A DNA stretch of 64,000 nt from Hetaerina americana (Eukaryota; Arthropoda; Insecta; Odonata; Calopterygidae): assembly GCA_022747635.1 (NCBI GenBank), contig JAKTNV010000003.1, positions 51,958,857 to 52,022,856 of the forward strand. Direction: 5' to 3'. A program made the position numbers and the translations under genes. The first letter of the stretch is position 1, and every line of letters starts with the position of its first letter. Positions 35,281 through 48,215 of this stretch are shown here, in pieces. The notes under the pieces are model-generated. The model made no database searches and had not been told where the DNA came from. It saw only the letters and a program-made list of their open reading frames with translations.

Positions 35281-38279
35281 ACTTCATTTAACCTAAATCT
35301 CTGTACTATCTTTTCAATTAAATGAAAGAGTGGTTCAGAATAGAGGATAATTAATCTTGTCATCATAGAGTGAAGATCTAGTGACAAGTGCCGGGGAGAA
35401 CGTGTCACCAGGGTGATATTTTGCTGTTATGTGGTTCTTTTCTTTCTGCGGTCAGGTTGGTGACCCATAGGTGTTAAGGCTTACTGAAGCTCGCGTAAGA
35501 CTGTTTAAATCTCTGATTCTAGCATGATTAACAAAACTAGTTTTTCTGAAAAGTATCATTAAAAATTAGAACTACTAAGCTCACAAATTCCATGATCAGC
35601 ACTTTAAAATGTAAATATTATTCGATTATTTCGGTAAGATAACACGAATGACATTTCTGCCGGAAAATTGATTGAAATTATGCGTAAATTTTACGTTGCT
35701 TTAAATACATACTTTTTTAAACCATAAAAGTGTATTGTGAAAGGGGAAATCAGTAATGACAACAGGAAGGGTGTTTATTAATTGTTAACACAATTAAGGT
35801 AGGAGGTAATGTCAGGATATAATCCAGCCTTTCTGGCACCCAATGTAACCCACAGGACTTGATATTGGAGTTTAAGATGACACTTTTGTTGCATTGCTGT
35901 TGTAAGCTGGTTGAATTTCTTCGTTTTTAAAACAAATCAAATAACTACTAGGGTCCATATTTGTTGTTATCAAAGTGTTTTTATAATTATTTTGAGGAAC
36001 AGTGAGAGTATGTTCAATGTTCATAAATCATGCGAGTTTATATTTGAGAGAGAACCATTCAAATATTTAGCCTAATATGAATGAGTTTTAAATTTTAAAC
36101 CTAATTTGAATTTTGATTACCATCAATCATGTACTTCGAAAATGAAATGAATTTCAATGCAATTAAAAAAAATAAAAGTCGTAAGATAGGACATAAAAGA
36201 TGGGTAGGATAAGACATCAGTCTAGTGGATTCAGGCAGTTTTATAACTTGGGTGAATATTTAAAAAGTAACATATTTGTTAAGACAGTAGCAAGATAAAT
36301 CAAATATATGAGTACTATTTAACTTCACATTATTAATTGGGATCAACATATGTTTGAAATCCACATTATACATAAAATAATATTTAAAAGGGAATTTATA
36401 TGATTTAGATTATTAGTTTCTGATATTTTTCATTTGAAAAGTATCCCTGGGGCATAAAGAATAAGTAGATAGAATGAACACTATTTTTTCCGTCATTGCA
36501 GTATTGAAATGCTTATGGAAAATTTAGCCCTCACATAAATGCTTACGATTAACTTAATGCTAAATATTATAAATCACATAGTGGAAAACAGCGAGGACGG
36601 AAGCTACAATGGTCGATCAAAAGTGTCGAAAATATAAAATTCGTCCCTTCTGTTTTGAATATTAATTTATCCTGCAAAAATTGAAACATTGAGTGAAATG
36701 CGTGCAAAAAATATAATTGTTCATTTGATTTGATTATGCAAATTCAATCTGCCGACTCTGCTGTAATATGGTGATTGGGTGAGTGTTAGGGAATTTATAT
36801 CGTATGTAATTATAAATATCGATGAAAATAAAGGTTACATCCTGGAGCAGTACTCTTCAATGAACGTTCTGCTCGAACCGTTCAAAATGTATTCAGCTAA
36901 TATCTACTCAGTAAGTACAGAAATCATCATGATATTCAGATTTAAAGGCTTCAGATGTTTTAAATGTATATACTTAAAGCAGATTTTATTTTGGTCAGAA
37001 ATCAAGGCACCATGCTGACAGCACACCTTGCTTCTAGTACTCAAAATATGGCTTGGGAGACGAGCTCTAGAGATTCTTCATATATTTCCACCAGTCCATA
37101 AAAACCTCTCATTTTTGTGGAGAGAGATTTTGATTTGATTTCGAGGTCTCCTACCCAAAGAGCATAAATTTCGAGGCGGAGGAAAACATAAAAAATTCCG
37201 GCCATCGCTCAAAAGTTTGGCACCTACGGAGAATGGAGACCGGTCCACGGAGGCCGAAATATTCCACGTTGCCGAGGGAAGGATACAGATGGGCGCGCAT
37301 TGGAATAAGGGGATAGGAAAAAAAGGGTAGGAATTTTAATATCTATTGGAACGTATATATCCTCATAGATATGAGATTGGAACAAAAACCTGCTCACTTT
37401 CTCGTAGTAATTTTTAAAATGCGAATGTAGCAAAAGGAATAAATTGCATGACGGTTTTTTTGAAAGCTAATGATGTCCCACTAACGATTCGTTAGGTGTC
37501 GATTACGTCTACTTTGAGTGAATGGTATACGAGTGTACTGGTTGCTTAGGTGCACACACAGGCATATTTATGACTTCTTTCTGACCAACAAATTCTAGTT
37601 GGGAAACACGATGAAATTGCAAAACAATAATCAAACTAACGGAAACGATTTAGAAGTAAATTTAGTCCGAATATAAACGCAGATTAAATATAGAACATTT
37701 AGACGAAATGAAAACTATCAATATGCATGTTTTCATTGATTTCAGAAATTGGCATAACATCAATACCTTGAAAATCATTTTTTTGATATTTTAATTTTAA
37801 TATTGATTGTAAAATTTAAACTGTCCTTATCTCATTGTTGCAAGAATTATCCGAGGATATCAGAACTATTTAATTAAAACAAAAAAAACTCATTACATTA
37901 TTTTGCATATGCGTCGAAGCTAATTAACTACTTTTGGTACACATTCTTAAACATCTCGTGGGAAATGCTTAAAATATAACCGGATGAAAAGCCATAGTGA
38001 GATTTTAGTAAGTGTAGGGCCAAAAAAACCTTAGAAATGCAATTTTTTAAGACAAAAACCTGAAATGATTTTGAAATTTGATTAAATACCTGAAATATAT
38101 AAATAATAATTTAAAGTGAAAATGACGGTGTGAATAAAAATGAAAAATTGGATACTTTTAGCACCGATTTATAATTTTAAGCTTAATCATTTAAGCCCTG
38201 AGTAAAATGAACGAATTATCTTACGTATTTTGCGACGTAACGCCTTGTTCCATAATTTTGTCATTGCGAAATTTTGATG
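35281..38279. other. AT-rich DNA, no gene seen
   Basis: No gene is recognisable. A segment at 37030-37320 is less AT-rich and carries short frames without family resemblance. Confidence 0.4.
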
Positions 38280-38935
38280 TATCTTCCAGTCAGGAAATAG
38301 GAAAAGAGATGGAGAGGAAGAGAGAGAGAGAGGGGGGGGAACAAGAGGCACTTCAAATGTAGTGCCGACATGGGTGTGGAATTGGGCGAGGGAATGAAAG
38401 TAGCGGGCGGATGAAAGAGTCGAAAAGAATGGCAGAAGAGCATTGGAGTGGTGAGGGAGAGTGTTTGAGAGGGCGTCGGACGAGAGAGAGAAAGAGGGGG
38501 GTAGTTGAGAGAGGGGCAAGTGAAATGCGTGAGCGTGTGGGGGATGGAGGAGGGTTGAAGCAGACATGGTCCTCCCTCGCCGTGGGAAAAGAGTCCTCGC
38601 AAAAGTAGTCAACAGTTTCGACTCGACGCCCTCGTGCCATGCATTATTCAATGAGGGGGTGGATTCCATCAGGGTGACATTCTCTCTCTCCCCGTCCGCT
38701 ACGACTGCGACGGCTCTTCTGCGCTCGTCTCGCCCTCACCCGCACACGCACACACACGCATACAAAAGTACACATTCACGCTCACACGTCATCAACTCTC
38801 GTCATCGGCGCTTCCCAAATTCCCCTCCCGAGATGGCTAGTTGGGTGCCCGCGGCGGGCCAACTTCTTCCCTGGGCTTCTTCGAGTCGACGACTTGGGTG
38901 CCTTTTCTTCGCCTTCCGTCGAAGCTAGGCTGGAA
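38280..38935. other. GA-to-CT strand-asymmetric GC island
   Basis: The plus strand is G/A-rich from 38300 to 38560 and then C/T/CpG-rich to 38935, with a (CA)n run at 38741-38760. Frames on both strands are low complexity (Pro/Ser or Arg/Glu). A frame at 38566-38928 (+) includes an ATG at 38833 followed by 32 codons, but no family is recognised. GCAAAAGTAGTCAAC at 38599-38613 recurs, as its complement, in the island at 41.5-42.2 kb. Confidence 0.45.
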
Positions 38936-41180
38936 AGTATTAATTTCATTGAGTTTTATTACTCTTACCTTTCCGTGCAATACAAGCCACGCCTCTCACG
39001 CATGTCATCACATCATCTAAAGTATTTTTTATCACTCACGTAATTTGTTCGTGGTAACGGAGATGGTTTCTATCAAAGGTGTCAGTTATTATTAATGGAA
39101 ACGCTCTTTTGAAAACAAGAGCTATCCTGATTTCAAACGTCAGTGCTCCTTTCTCGTACATTGGATCCGCACATTTTGGGTGAAAGTAGTGTCAAGTATC
39201 TCAATCAACGATTTGAGGCTCAATGGTTGCTTACGAGTACGTGATTGTGCTTCAATTTTTCTAAATACGATGTGTGGGCATTATTTATCTCCATGTACTT
39301 AAATAGTAAATTTTCGGAAAGGACGCAATTTTTATTGTAATCGGTGCGATAATGATAAAAAGGAAATGGTAAAGAAGCCTGAATTAACGAGCTTCACAAA
39401 TTGTGTGCGAAAGAAGAATATGTAAAAGAAAGAAGATATGGTATTTAGCAATTAATTTCCACGGGAACCAACTTGAAGCACGGTAATGACCAATTAAGAA
39501 GGTGCGTGGATTAAAAAATACGTGCCAGCATAGGAGTACCTTCTCGGTGAAAAAATATGATTGGCAGAGAAAGGTTTTCAGCACGGCGTGATTTGTTTCC
39601 TTCTCGAGTGTTACTGAGATTCTCATGCTCTCGGGGAAGAAAGAAACGGTGAGGGACGAGAATATTCTAGGGAGCTGATGATGATCACGACTTTATGCTG
39701 TACCAGCATGCCCTCCACTGCGCAATATCCAACAGCCCAAAACCTAGAGTGCTTTTATATCACCGTCGCAGCTGTATCAACCTCAGATTCAGTGTCATAA
39801 CTTTCGATCCTCATGGCTTTTCATATTGCTGAGGCTATAGACGGTGGTCGGGGCATGGAAGGGTTGCATCGTCAGGTGAAAGGACTTGAAGGAGGAGCGG
39901 AACGTTAGAAAAATAGCTTCCGAACCGAAAAGGAAGCCAGCGTCTTAAAAATGGATGGCCGGTTCCTTTGAAAATTAAAAATGTTTTGTCATCACAATTT
40001 GAAAATTTATAAAATAAAGATGAACTTTCTACGAGTTTCCTACTATGGAGGAGATAAGAAATAATGGAATTGTAAAATCTAACCTATTATAATTAAAATT
40101 TTATGTGCTTAAATTTTAAGAAATTCACATTTAATCAAAATTTCTACGTATGTCAATGATATTGCGAATGATCGTTTAACATGGTGTCAAATAAAAATAA
40201 ACACTCAAACAAGGTCGATAATAATCACCATTTTAGAAAAATTTGACCTTATATTAGTCATTCCATATAAAATTAAAGTAAATTGTTTATAATGCTGCTT
40301 TGAAGTCTTTAGAAACGTTCAGTAAGTATGTTTTTCGAGCATTGGAAAATTTACTGCATGTAGAGAACAAGGCTTATTTGAAGTGCTAATTATAGAGTAG
40401 AAAGTTGTTACGTATATACAGCAATAAAATCATCTATTAGGTAAAACATATTTCACAAATGGAGTTAAATAAAACGTCCCTACAAAATTGGTTTCTGTTC
40501 AGGAGTAACTTAAGAGGCGGAAGGAAACAAGAATATACATTTTCATTCGGAAAGTTAGGTCTTTTTCAAGAAAAACAGTGTAATAGATCGTTTTAAGCCA
40601 AGTATCTCTTTAAGAAGTGCTATTAAATATTCAATTGGTTTGGGAAGCAATGAGCTATTACTAATAGGATACCCTCTGGAGTTTGCGGATTTTAAAAGCT
40701 TTTGAATATTTTGTTCTCCAGGGTTCTTCAGTGATGATATCCCATTAAGTTTTAAACGAAAGCATATCTTTTATCAGAAATGTACTTATTGAAAATAATT
40801 ATGTATGGATTTATTTACTAACTAATTATGTAAAAAAGCAATGTTATTAATCCTAAATACAATTATAACTCCTATATGTGTCGCATATTTCATTGCAAGG
40901 CGTTAATTGAGTTTATGAAGCCAGCCTAAGGGCAGGGTGTGAGCACACAAACGATGAAAATAATGGAGTCGAGCTGGGAGAAAATAACCATTATTCCGAG
41001 TGACAATGGCACTCGACTCAGAACCCCAGATTCTCTTGACAATAATCTGTCTGCCATTGTTGCTTCTATGACTGTTTTCATTTTAATTAACTTCAGGTGA
41101 AGGTGAGACAACGGAGTTGACCCTCATCATTAATCACCAAAATTTAACGTGCATAAACTTCCAACCTATTTCATTAGAGT
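38936..41180. other. No gene seen
   Basis: Mostly AT-rich, with a mixed-composition stretch at 39640-39910. No coding or repeat signal was identified. Confidence 0.4.
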
Positions 41181-42180
41181 ATTTCATAAATATACCGTCA
41201 CGAAGGTCAGCCCGTGCCCTACTATAACCTTCCAGGTCCTCCCTCTACCCCTCCCCTCCCCAAGCAGGGAATTACAAAGCCTTGTTCGTCATAAAACACT
41301 TAAAAACGCCACTCACAGATACCCCCACGCAAATCGGACAAGGAGCGGCTAAGAGAGGTGGTGAGTTGGATTATTTTTTTTATTTCCCCTGAATAGAGGT
41401 CCCATATTTATGGCGATTCCGGAGAACCCTGTCCCCAAAAAAGGGAAGGAGGGATGGAGGTAGAGGGAAAAATAGATGTCATGATACTGTAGGAGAGGGG
41501 AACAGAAGTGAGAAATGCTCAGTGGGAGGGGGAGGGGCGCGGCCTAGGATGGGGTGGGAAAGGAAGTGGGGGTTTTTGTTGGATTGCTGCGAGGAGCGAA
41601 TGCGGTGGTAGTGATGATGGGACGTGAGCGCTTAAGGGTTTTGTTAGGAGGAGTAGACGTGTGTGTGTGTGTGTATGTGTGTGTGCTGGATGTGTATTTT
41701 CCTGAGGGGGGCTTGGGTTGTCGGGAGGAGGAAGGTCGAGTAGGAAAAGGGTGAGTTTCAAAAGCCTCTCTCCTCCCCCCACACACACTTGAAAATAAAC
41801 CTTTTCGTAATACCCTGGTGATGAATGCCTTGGGCTAGTAGGCTCCGGTGAATACAAAACTCTTATTGTCCGTGTGTGAGTGAGGGGATGGGGAGTCCTT
41901 TTGTAGATGCGCATGTGTGTGCGTGTGTCACATGTGGATGCTTGTGCGTGAGTTTGCGGAATGTGTGCTGGGAGAGGAAAAAACGGAAGATGTTTTGGAG
42001 GATTTTTTCCCCCTCTCCGCGCCGTCAAAAGGTCGTGGACCCAATTTTGAGGGAAAGAGTGGTTGGATGTGTGGGTTGTGGGAGGGGAGGTTTCCGTCGG
42101 GCTATTACAAAAGTCTTTCGAGGTGACCAAGGGTGACCAATTGACGACTTTTGCAAGCTTGCGGCGTTCTCCCATCATGC
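41181..42180. other. G-rich strand-asymmetric island
   Basis: G-rich on plus, with GT runs at 41658-41690 and 41910-41935. The long minus-strand frame (42178-41519, 219 codons) is Pro/Thr/His-rich low complexity and overlaps open frames on the other strand, so it is unlikely to be a protein. TTGACGACTTTTGC (42141-42154) is the complement of a motif in the 38.6-kb island. Confidence 0.45.
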
Positions 42181-45100
42181 TATTTTTAAATAAACAGACC
42201 TGGTTTAATTATGCCGAAAAAGTGCTCGAATTGAATTGGCAGAAAAGGGTTGCCAGAAGCAATTTTACTTTTTCCAGACTTATTGGGTTGATTAATTATT
42301 TTTACTCACATACGAATTTTCCCGTGATAAATAATTTTACTCAACTACTAAACGTGTAGTGGCCCACAATTGTATGAATTTAATATGTTGACATTCAACG
42401 ATATTATTAATTTAATTGCCGGAAGTCTTGAGTATAATCACGAATAATTTGTGTTGATATGAATATGCATAATAAATCGTGTCGAATTCATTATAAATAT
42501 GGTATTCGAATCACGTGTAAAAGGGTAACATTTATAATTTCATGCCTTTTTGGTCGAGCACTGGAATTTAATGAGTAACAGACCGAAATGCAAAATATTG
42601 AAGTTCTTTTCGGTATTGTTATTTTTTAAATATCTCCTATTACTATCAACAAATACTAAAACTTTGATGCTATTTTTGTAGCATACTTAAAAAAATGGTC
42701 TAATGGGCAATTTTGTAATGCATGGCTATTCATGAATCGATTTTTTTCACGTTTTATTTTTCAAAAATTTCTTATAACCATTTACAGAAATTTTGCGATA
42801 GCTTATGCTACCTTGGAATGAATAATTGTGATCAGGAAAATAAAATATTTGACTCTTGAGAACCTTTTCAATAATGTACGCTTATGTTGATTGATAAACA
42901 GGTGAGGTTTGATGGATATATGTATTTTATTTTACATTAGGTACATGATACTTTCACGGATTTTTACGGCAGCGATATTAATTTTTGTGCATAGTTGGTA
43001 ATATAATGTACATAAATGTGTTAAAATAGAATAATGTTTCGTAAAACTGAACAATGAAATGCCTTAAATATTATCGAAGAATCAAATTCAACTCTTATCT
43101 TTCGTGAATAAATTAAGAGGATAAATAATATTGGCCATGAACAAAAACAATTGGCTATCAAAAAACTAAAGCTTAATTACCCTAAGAGAAGAATAACTTT
43201 TTTTAATGGTATTCTTTACTTGTGATACTTTTTTGCATTTTACTATGGATGGCGCTCTGACTGACATTGCTGAAGGCAAATAAAATATTCTAGTTTAAGA
43301 ATAGTTGGATAAATTTATCATAATTAATAATGTTTCTTGTATTCCTTTGCTATCCTATGAGTTCATCCATTGAAATGACATGTATTTCCAGGTTTGTATG
43401 ACTTTTATTGCAATAGCGTATGATATTTATTATACCTCACCTTTATTATACCAATCCATTTAATATGAGATTTTTATTTTGACTCATTTTACCTTATTTC
43501 AGGCCATTATGTAATAGATAGAAATATTGCCAGCCTATTTCTAGAAAAATAACCTATACATTAACCAAGAAATTCCTCAAATTATTAAATCATTACGACA
43601 TGAATTGAAATGGTAATATTCTCTTGAAAATGTTCGGATTGAATAATAGGTTCGAAATTATCGGTATGATTTTTTCAGGAAAATATGGGCTTCTAACATG
43701 TAGACTAGGGTTTAAAACATTATAGAGGGTGTATCATATTTTATTTTACATTTAAAGTTTTAAATAAATTTTCATGTGTGTGTAGACATTTTGATGGAAT
43801 TTCAAGCACCCGTTTAAATAAATAAAATAGCTTTGCAACGAAATTATAATCACGGCGGAAGGTTTTCATTCCATTTATAATGATTGAATTTTTATTTTTG
43901 TCGCATAATGCATATTGTCTCACCGTGAGTAAACGCCGAAATTTAGAATGACGCATTGCTGTTGAAGTAGCTGGTCTTCTTATATATTATCCCGTTAATA
44001 ACTCCAAAGATCTATTGCCAATTTTAAGGAATCCCTGCTGAAGTCACTTCACGTGAGTGATTATGGAATGATTAGCGGGCAATATCCATCTGCCGAATGG
44101 CAAGAAGGGCTTTCGTGATTAAAGCCGTTGGAAAATCGTTGTTGGACGTTCGGCATCCCGTAATTAGGACCCAAGAGGGTTTTGTCCAGCTGTGGACGAT
44201 CAACCATTAATGGTCAGGGAATTGGGGCGAAGTCACAAATAGGGATGGGATGTGAAAATGACTGAAGAGCCTGTGCGTAGGAGCCAGTTATAAATCATGC
44301 AAAGTTGGGACAATGTTGGCAGATTGGCTGAGAGCTGCCCAAGTCTAACTACCTACCCCCTCCTTCCTCTGAAATCAATATAATAGTGAAATCTAACTTA
44401 TCACTTAAACACCTTCGTGGGAGCATGGGGAAATATACCGGAGACACTCATCCTGAAATTTATTTATCCTTTAAATATTTCCTTTTTTTCATTCGAGAAA
44501 CATTTTTCAATTACCCTCTAACTCTTAATGCAAATCGTACTTTTCGTATCGTACAACTCGAATGGTTAAGTACTCAAGAGTTTCTTTATAATAATGTTGA
44601 TTACATCACGCGATTGCTCTGTCTTGTAATGAACTCCACTAAGATAAGTCAATCTATGTGAATATAGTACCAATATTCATAACTTTTTAAAACCTGAACG
44701 ACTTTGGCAGACAGACGATTGGATTTGGAAAACAATTAAGATGGGAATAAAATTTTGAAACACTATCAATAATTAGATGAAATCATTGAAAACTTAAGGT
44801 TACTCTTTGGATCATATCCTTGCAATAGTATGTTTGTCGTAATTTTTACAATTTTTCGGCTGGAATAAATTTCGGGTAACAGAAAAGTTCATGAATAATC
44901 GTCGAAAAAGATTCTTGTGCCTTAGCTAAAATCAGTATGGCTCAATTGTCTATTGTTATCAATCATAAACTGCTTTCGGTCTTGCAGTGTTGAATACACG
45001 ATGTTCTAATACTTCACTTATATATTACCATTCTGCGTATACAAATAATTTGTTTTGTATTTTGGTTGTCCTTCATTGTTCAAGCATAGTAAATTAATGA

Positions 45101-46472
45101 TTTCTTTTAAATTCGTAAATAACACTATCAGTCAGGAAACAGGTAATGTTATATTTTTTTAGATATAAATGATCTGTACATCCTTTACAAGAATTGAAAC
45201 TATACATACCTCTGATTTGGGCTAAAATCTTGAATCCATAAAGAAGAGATTAACCGTTTATTAATATTACTACTAAATGGAGCGTTTTAAAAATTACCGT
45301 TTCCTGTCCCTTGTTCTTAAATGTCAGTCATCTGTAAAAGCAAGAGAATATTTTTCATTTTACAGAGTAATTAAATTGCATTGGAGAATACCAAATAATT
45401 TTCATTTTATTGGATTGATAATGATAATATTCTTTATTTTTTGCATGCATTTACTCATGCAGGAAGTAGGACTGCGGATACATGTTTTTATTCAGTAAAT
45501 ACAGCATTGTATTAATTGTGATTCCTATCGTACGAATTTATCGAGTTTTGTGATTGTGAATTCATACAGTGTGTGCATTTTATTTCCTTATGGCAATACA
45601 AAACTCGCAAAGCTCTAGAAAAAACGCTGATCTACAAAAATGTGAAAATATCTCAAATTTTATAAACTAGTTTTTTCACGTCTATAGTTCCAATTAGCTG
45701 ATTTTCAGGGGTAGAAAATTTCAAATTTAAAAGTATGCTTTTTGATTGTCATGATATTGATTTAAGTTCCGTGCATTGATATTAAGAGCTTTCATCATGC
45801 TGTCAGATCCGAGCTCGTGGTATTTCAAATTTGTCAAGTAAAAATATATCCAATGTCAAATGTTCCTTATAAAAAGCAAGCTTTAAATATTTGTGCAAAA
45901 CAGAATCCGACAATTTCCATAACGGTTTACTAATGGATCATCTTATGACCAACAATAATATTTGAAGGAAGCAGCCTTTACGACACTGTCTATCTGGTTT
46001 TGTCTTTTGCACTAAGAGCATTATTTCTCACCCATTGATGTCAGCCCTGTCTAGATTCTTCGAGCTGTGATTTTAAATTGATAATTGAGAAATCAGGTGA
46101 TGCGGCTTAATAACAATTGCTAAAATCTGGAAGACTAAAAGCTGGAAGAAAGAATCTAGAGGACCTAGAACCGACAAGACAAATATTTCTACTGTTATCA
46201 CAGTATTAATGACACAATAACATATTTAAATGGCGTATGATATTTAATTTCACAATTGAGCATAAACATTTGAAAAGCCCGTAACTTATGCGGTTCAAAA
46301 TTGTATTATACCACGGAGTGGATTTAAGATTGTATTTTTAAACTGACTTATCTTGTTATTCACATTAATAGCGAGAAAAAATGTATTTGAGAGGCAATTT
46401 TTTGGTTTATTTCTCCAAAATAACTATTATTTTTTTATATTTTATTGAGATGTTTTTAAAGTGGTTATCCAA
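42181..46472. other. AT-rich DNA, no gene seen
   Basis: Four kilobases with no recognisable gene or repeat. A mixed-composition stretch at 44030-44360 contains a perfect 12-bp palindrome, ACCATTAATGGT, and could be conserved non-coding DNA. Confidence 0.4.
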
Positions 46473-47230
46473 GGTTTATAGAAAATGTATCGAAACATTT
46501 TTTTCCTGACGTGACCATACGTGGCATCGCGCTTGCACCACGCAAACTTGTTGGTGATGGGTCTGACCTTCAACAAGCGCCAAGCTCCAATCGTCTACGT
46601 GCATCCTCTTAGGCTAGATGTTATTTAAGGATGAAAGTATGCCGCAAACTGCAGATTTTAAGTGCCTCAAGCTCTTCAAAGATGGGCGGGGGAGTGCGGC
46701 AGACGAACCTCGCGCCGAACAGCCGTCGACGTCAAGAACAGACGACAACATGCAATGTGTGCATGAAGTGCTTGATGCATACCGTCCGTTGAGTGTGCGC
46801 ATGAGCGCAGATCCTATTGCCATTGATAAGATGAAAGTGCAAAATATTACCACTGAAAATTTCGCGATGCGAAAGATCTGCGCTAAACTCACCCACCCAG
46901 GGATTACTAAGCTACCCAGCTACCAGACGAAATACGGCAAGACGGCGATTCCCCAGCCCCCTTAGAGTCCTGACTTGGAACCAGCAGACTCTTTCTTACT
47001 CTCAAAAGTGGAATCCTTCCTCAAAGGACACCACCATGGGACCCTAAGCGCCGTAAAACAAGCTTGCACGCATATCCTTAAGGACCTTCTGGAATCTACC
47101 TACTAGGGAGTCTTGGAATCGTAGAAAAGTGTGACGACGCTCAAGAGATGTACTTAGAGGAATTTTGTACCAATATCAGAAATAAATCTATATTTCCGAA
47201 AACGTTTCCCGAAACTTTCCATACAAACCG
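46473..47230 (+). pseudogene. Mariner transposon with internal deletion, second lineage
   Basis: The plus strand encodes a mariner N-terminal domain: CLKLFKDGRGSAADEPRAEQ, then PSTSRTDDNMQCVHEV, VRMSADPIAI and MRKICAKL. The frame then jumps to PPYSPDL/AP-like sequence: PQPP, stop, SPDLEPADSFLLSKVESFLK across frames at 46950-47030, and VKQACTHILKDLLEST. The catalytic middle is missing. The ends are imperfect inverted repeats of about 40 bp, beginning GGTTTATAGAAAATGTATCG at 46473 and related on the minus strand from 47229. The sequence is distinct from the copies at 18.9 and 50.7 kb. Confidence 0.82.
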
Positions 47231-48076
47231 TGTAGCCTATGCGGTGAATATTAAAAATGTTCCAGTAATCCCAATCTTACGGTTGAATAAAAAATTATTA
47301 AAATAAGTCTATATAGTAAGTTTAACTAGAAATATTAATTATTTTTTGTTCATTTTCCTTCCGGGAATTTAATGGGTATCAGTGGATAGCAGAAATGATT
47401 ATTAATCCCAAAGTATTCTGTGATTCATTTGATTAATATTTTTATTACTTTTTGAGTTTATGATTTAAAAATGCAAAATAGGTTGTTTTCAATGGATCAA
47501 AATGACTTCCGGAATATATGGAATATTGTTTCATAAATTCATAAACATGAATGAAACTATATGAGTATAGAATTAAAATAGTGTTAAATTTTCTGTCAAA
47601 AGAATGAGGAAATGGAGAACCGATTGGTAAAAAAATACGTAATGATTTTAGAGGAGAAAGTTGATGGAAGCTAAATCATTAGGAGAAATCAGCATTATAA
47701 TTTAAAAAAACGCTCCATGTATAATTGTTCAACATTTCCTAGACTAAAAAAATAATTGTTGAATTTTTTCCCTGATAATATATTAAAACCTAAATGATAT
47801 AATGAAAATATTACACAGTTTTAACTGAAATTATTAATTTTTGTTCAGTTTTGGTAGCAGATGTTTACAGATAAAAAACATAAACTCTTTATTTACAAAT
47901 TTTATAAAATATATGATTACGTCAAAGAACCCTACTCAGGGGTACATTCATTTTATGCCATTGCATGGGGGTATGGCTCTTTGAACTCAGTGTGTAACCT
48001 TATTATGATGATGACCTTGTGATGTGTGGCTTTGCATTTAGTTGATTCCTCTTATTTTGTATCTATTTTAATACAG
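47231..48076. other. AT-rich DNA ahead of exon; 3' end is an intron
   Basis: No gene is visible. The last 40 bases are a pyrimidine-rich tract ending TTTTAATACAG, the presumed intron end before the secreted-protein exon, which implies an upstream 5'UTR exon not identified here. Confidence 0.45.
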
Positions 48077-48215
48077 GCCTTTTTATGAGATGATGATTGG
48101 CGTTTCATATCTGTTGCTCTTGGGGTTGGCATCCTGCGCTGGCACTCAGAATGTACCCTGCCCGGAGTGTGATAGTAACACCGACGTCCCTCCAGACACT
48201 GACCCTTTTACGCAG
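48077..48215 (+). CDS. Signal-peptide exon of an unidentified secreted protein
   Basis: A TTTTAATACAG acceptor is followed by 13 bases of 5'UTR, then ATGATG, and the frame runs open for 42 codons into CAG|GTAATG, a good phase-0 donor at 48216. Residues 1-17 form a signal peptide: MMIG, hydrophobic SYLLLLGLA, and SCA before a likely cut ahead of GTQ. The mature start has a CPEC pair (residues 24-27) followed by an acidic, Pro-rich stretch (DVPPDTDPFTQ). Codon use and G+C are clearly unlike the flanks. I do not recognise the family: the mature part is too short, and no later exon was found in the remaining 15.8 kb, so introns are probably long. A two-codon upstream ORF (ATGAGATGA at 48085-48093) overlaps the start codon. 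The start could be either ATG of the pair, at 48090 or 48093. Confidence 0.7.

Noticed and set aside
41519..42178. 219-codon minus-strand open frame
   Set aside because: Pro/Thr/His-rich, driven by (CA)n and C-rich sequence; opposite-strand frames are open too.
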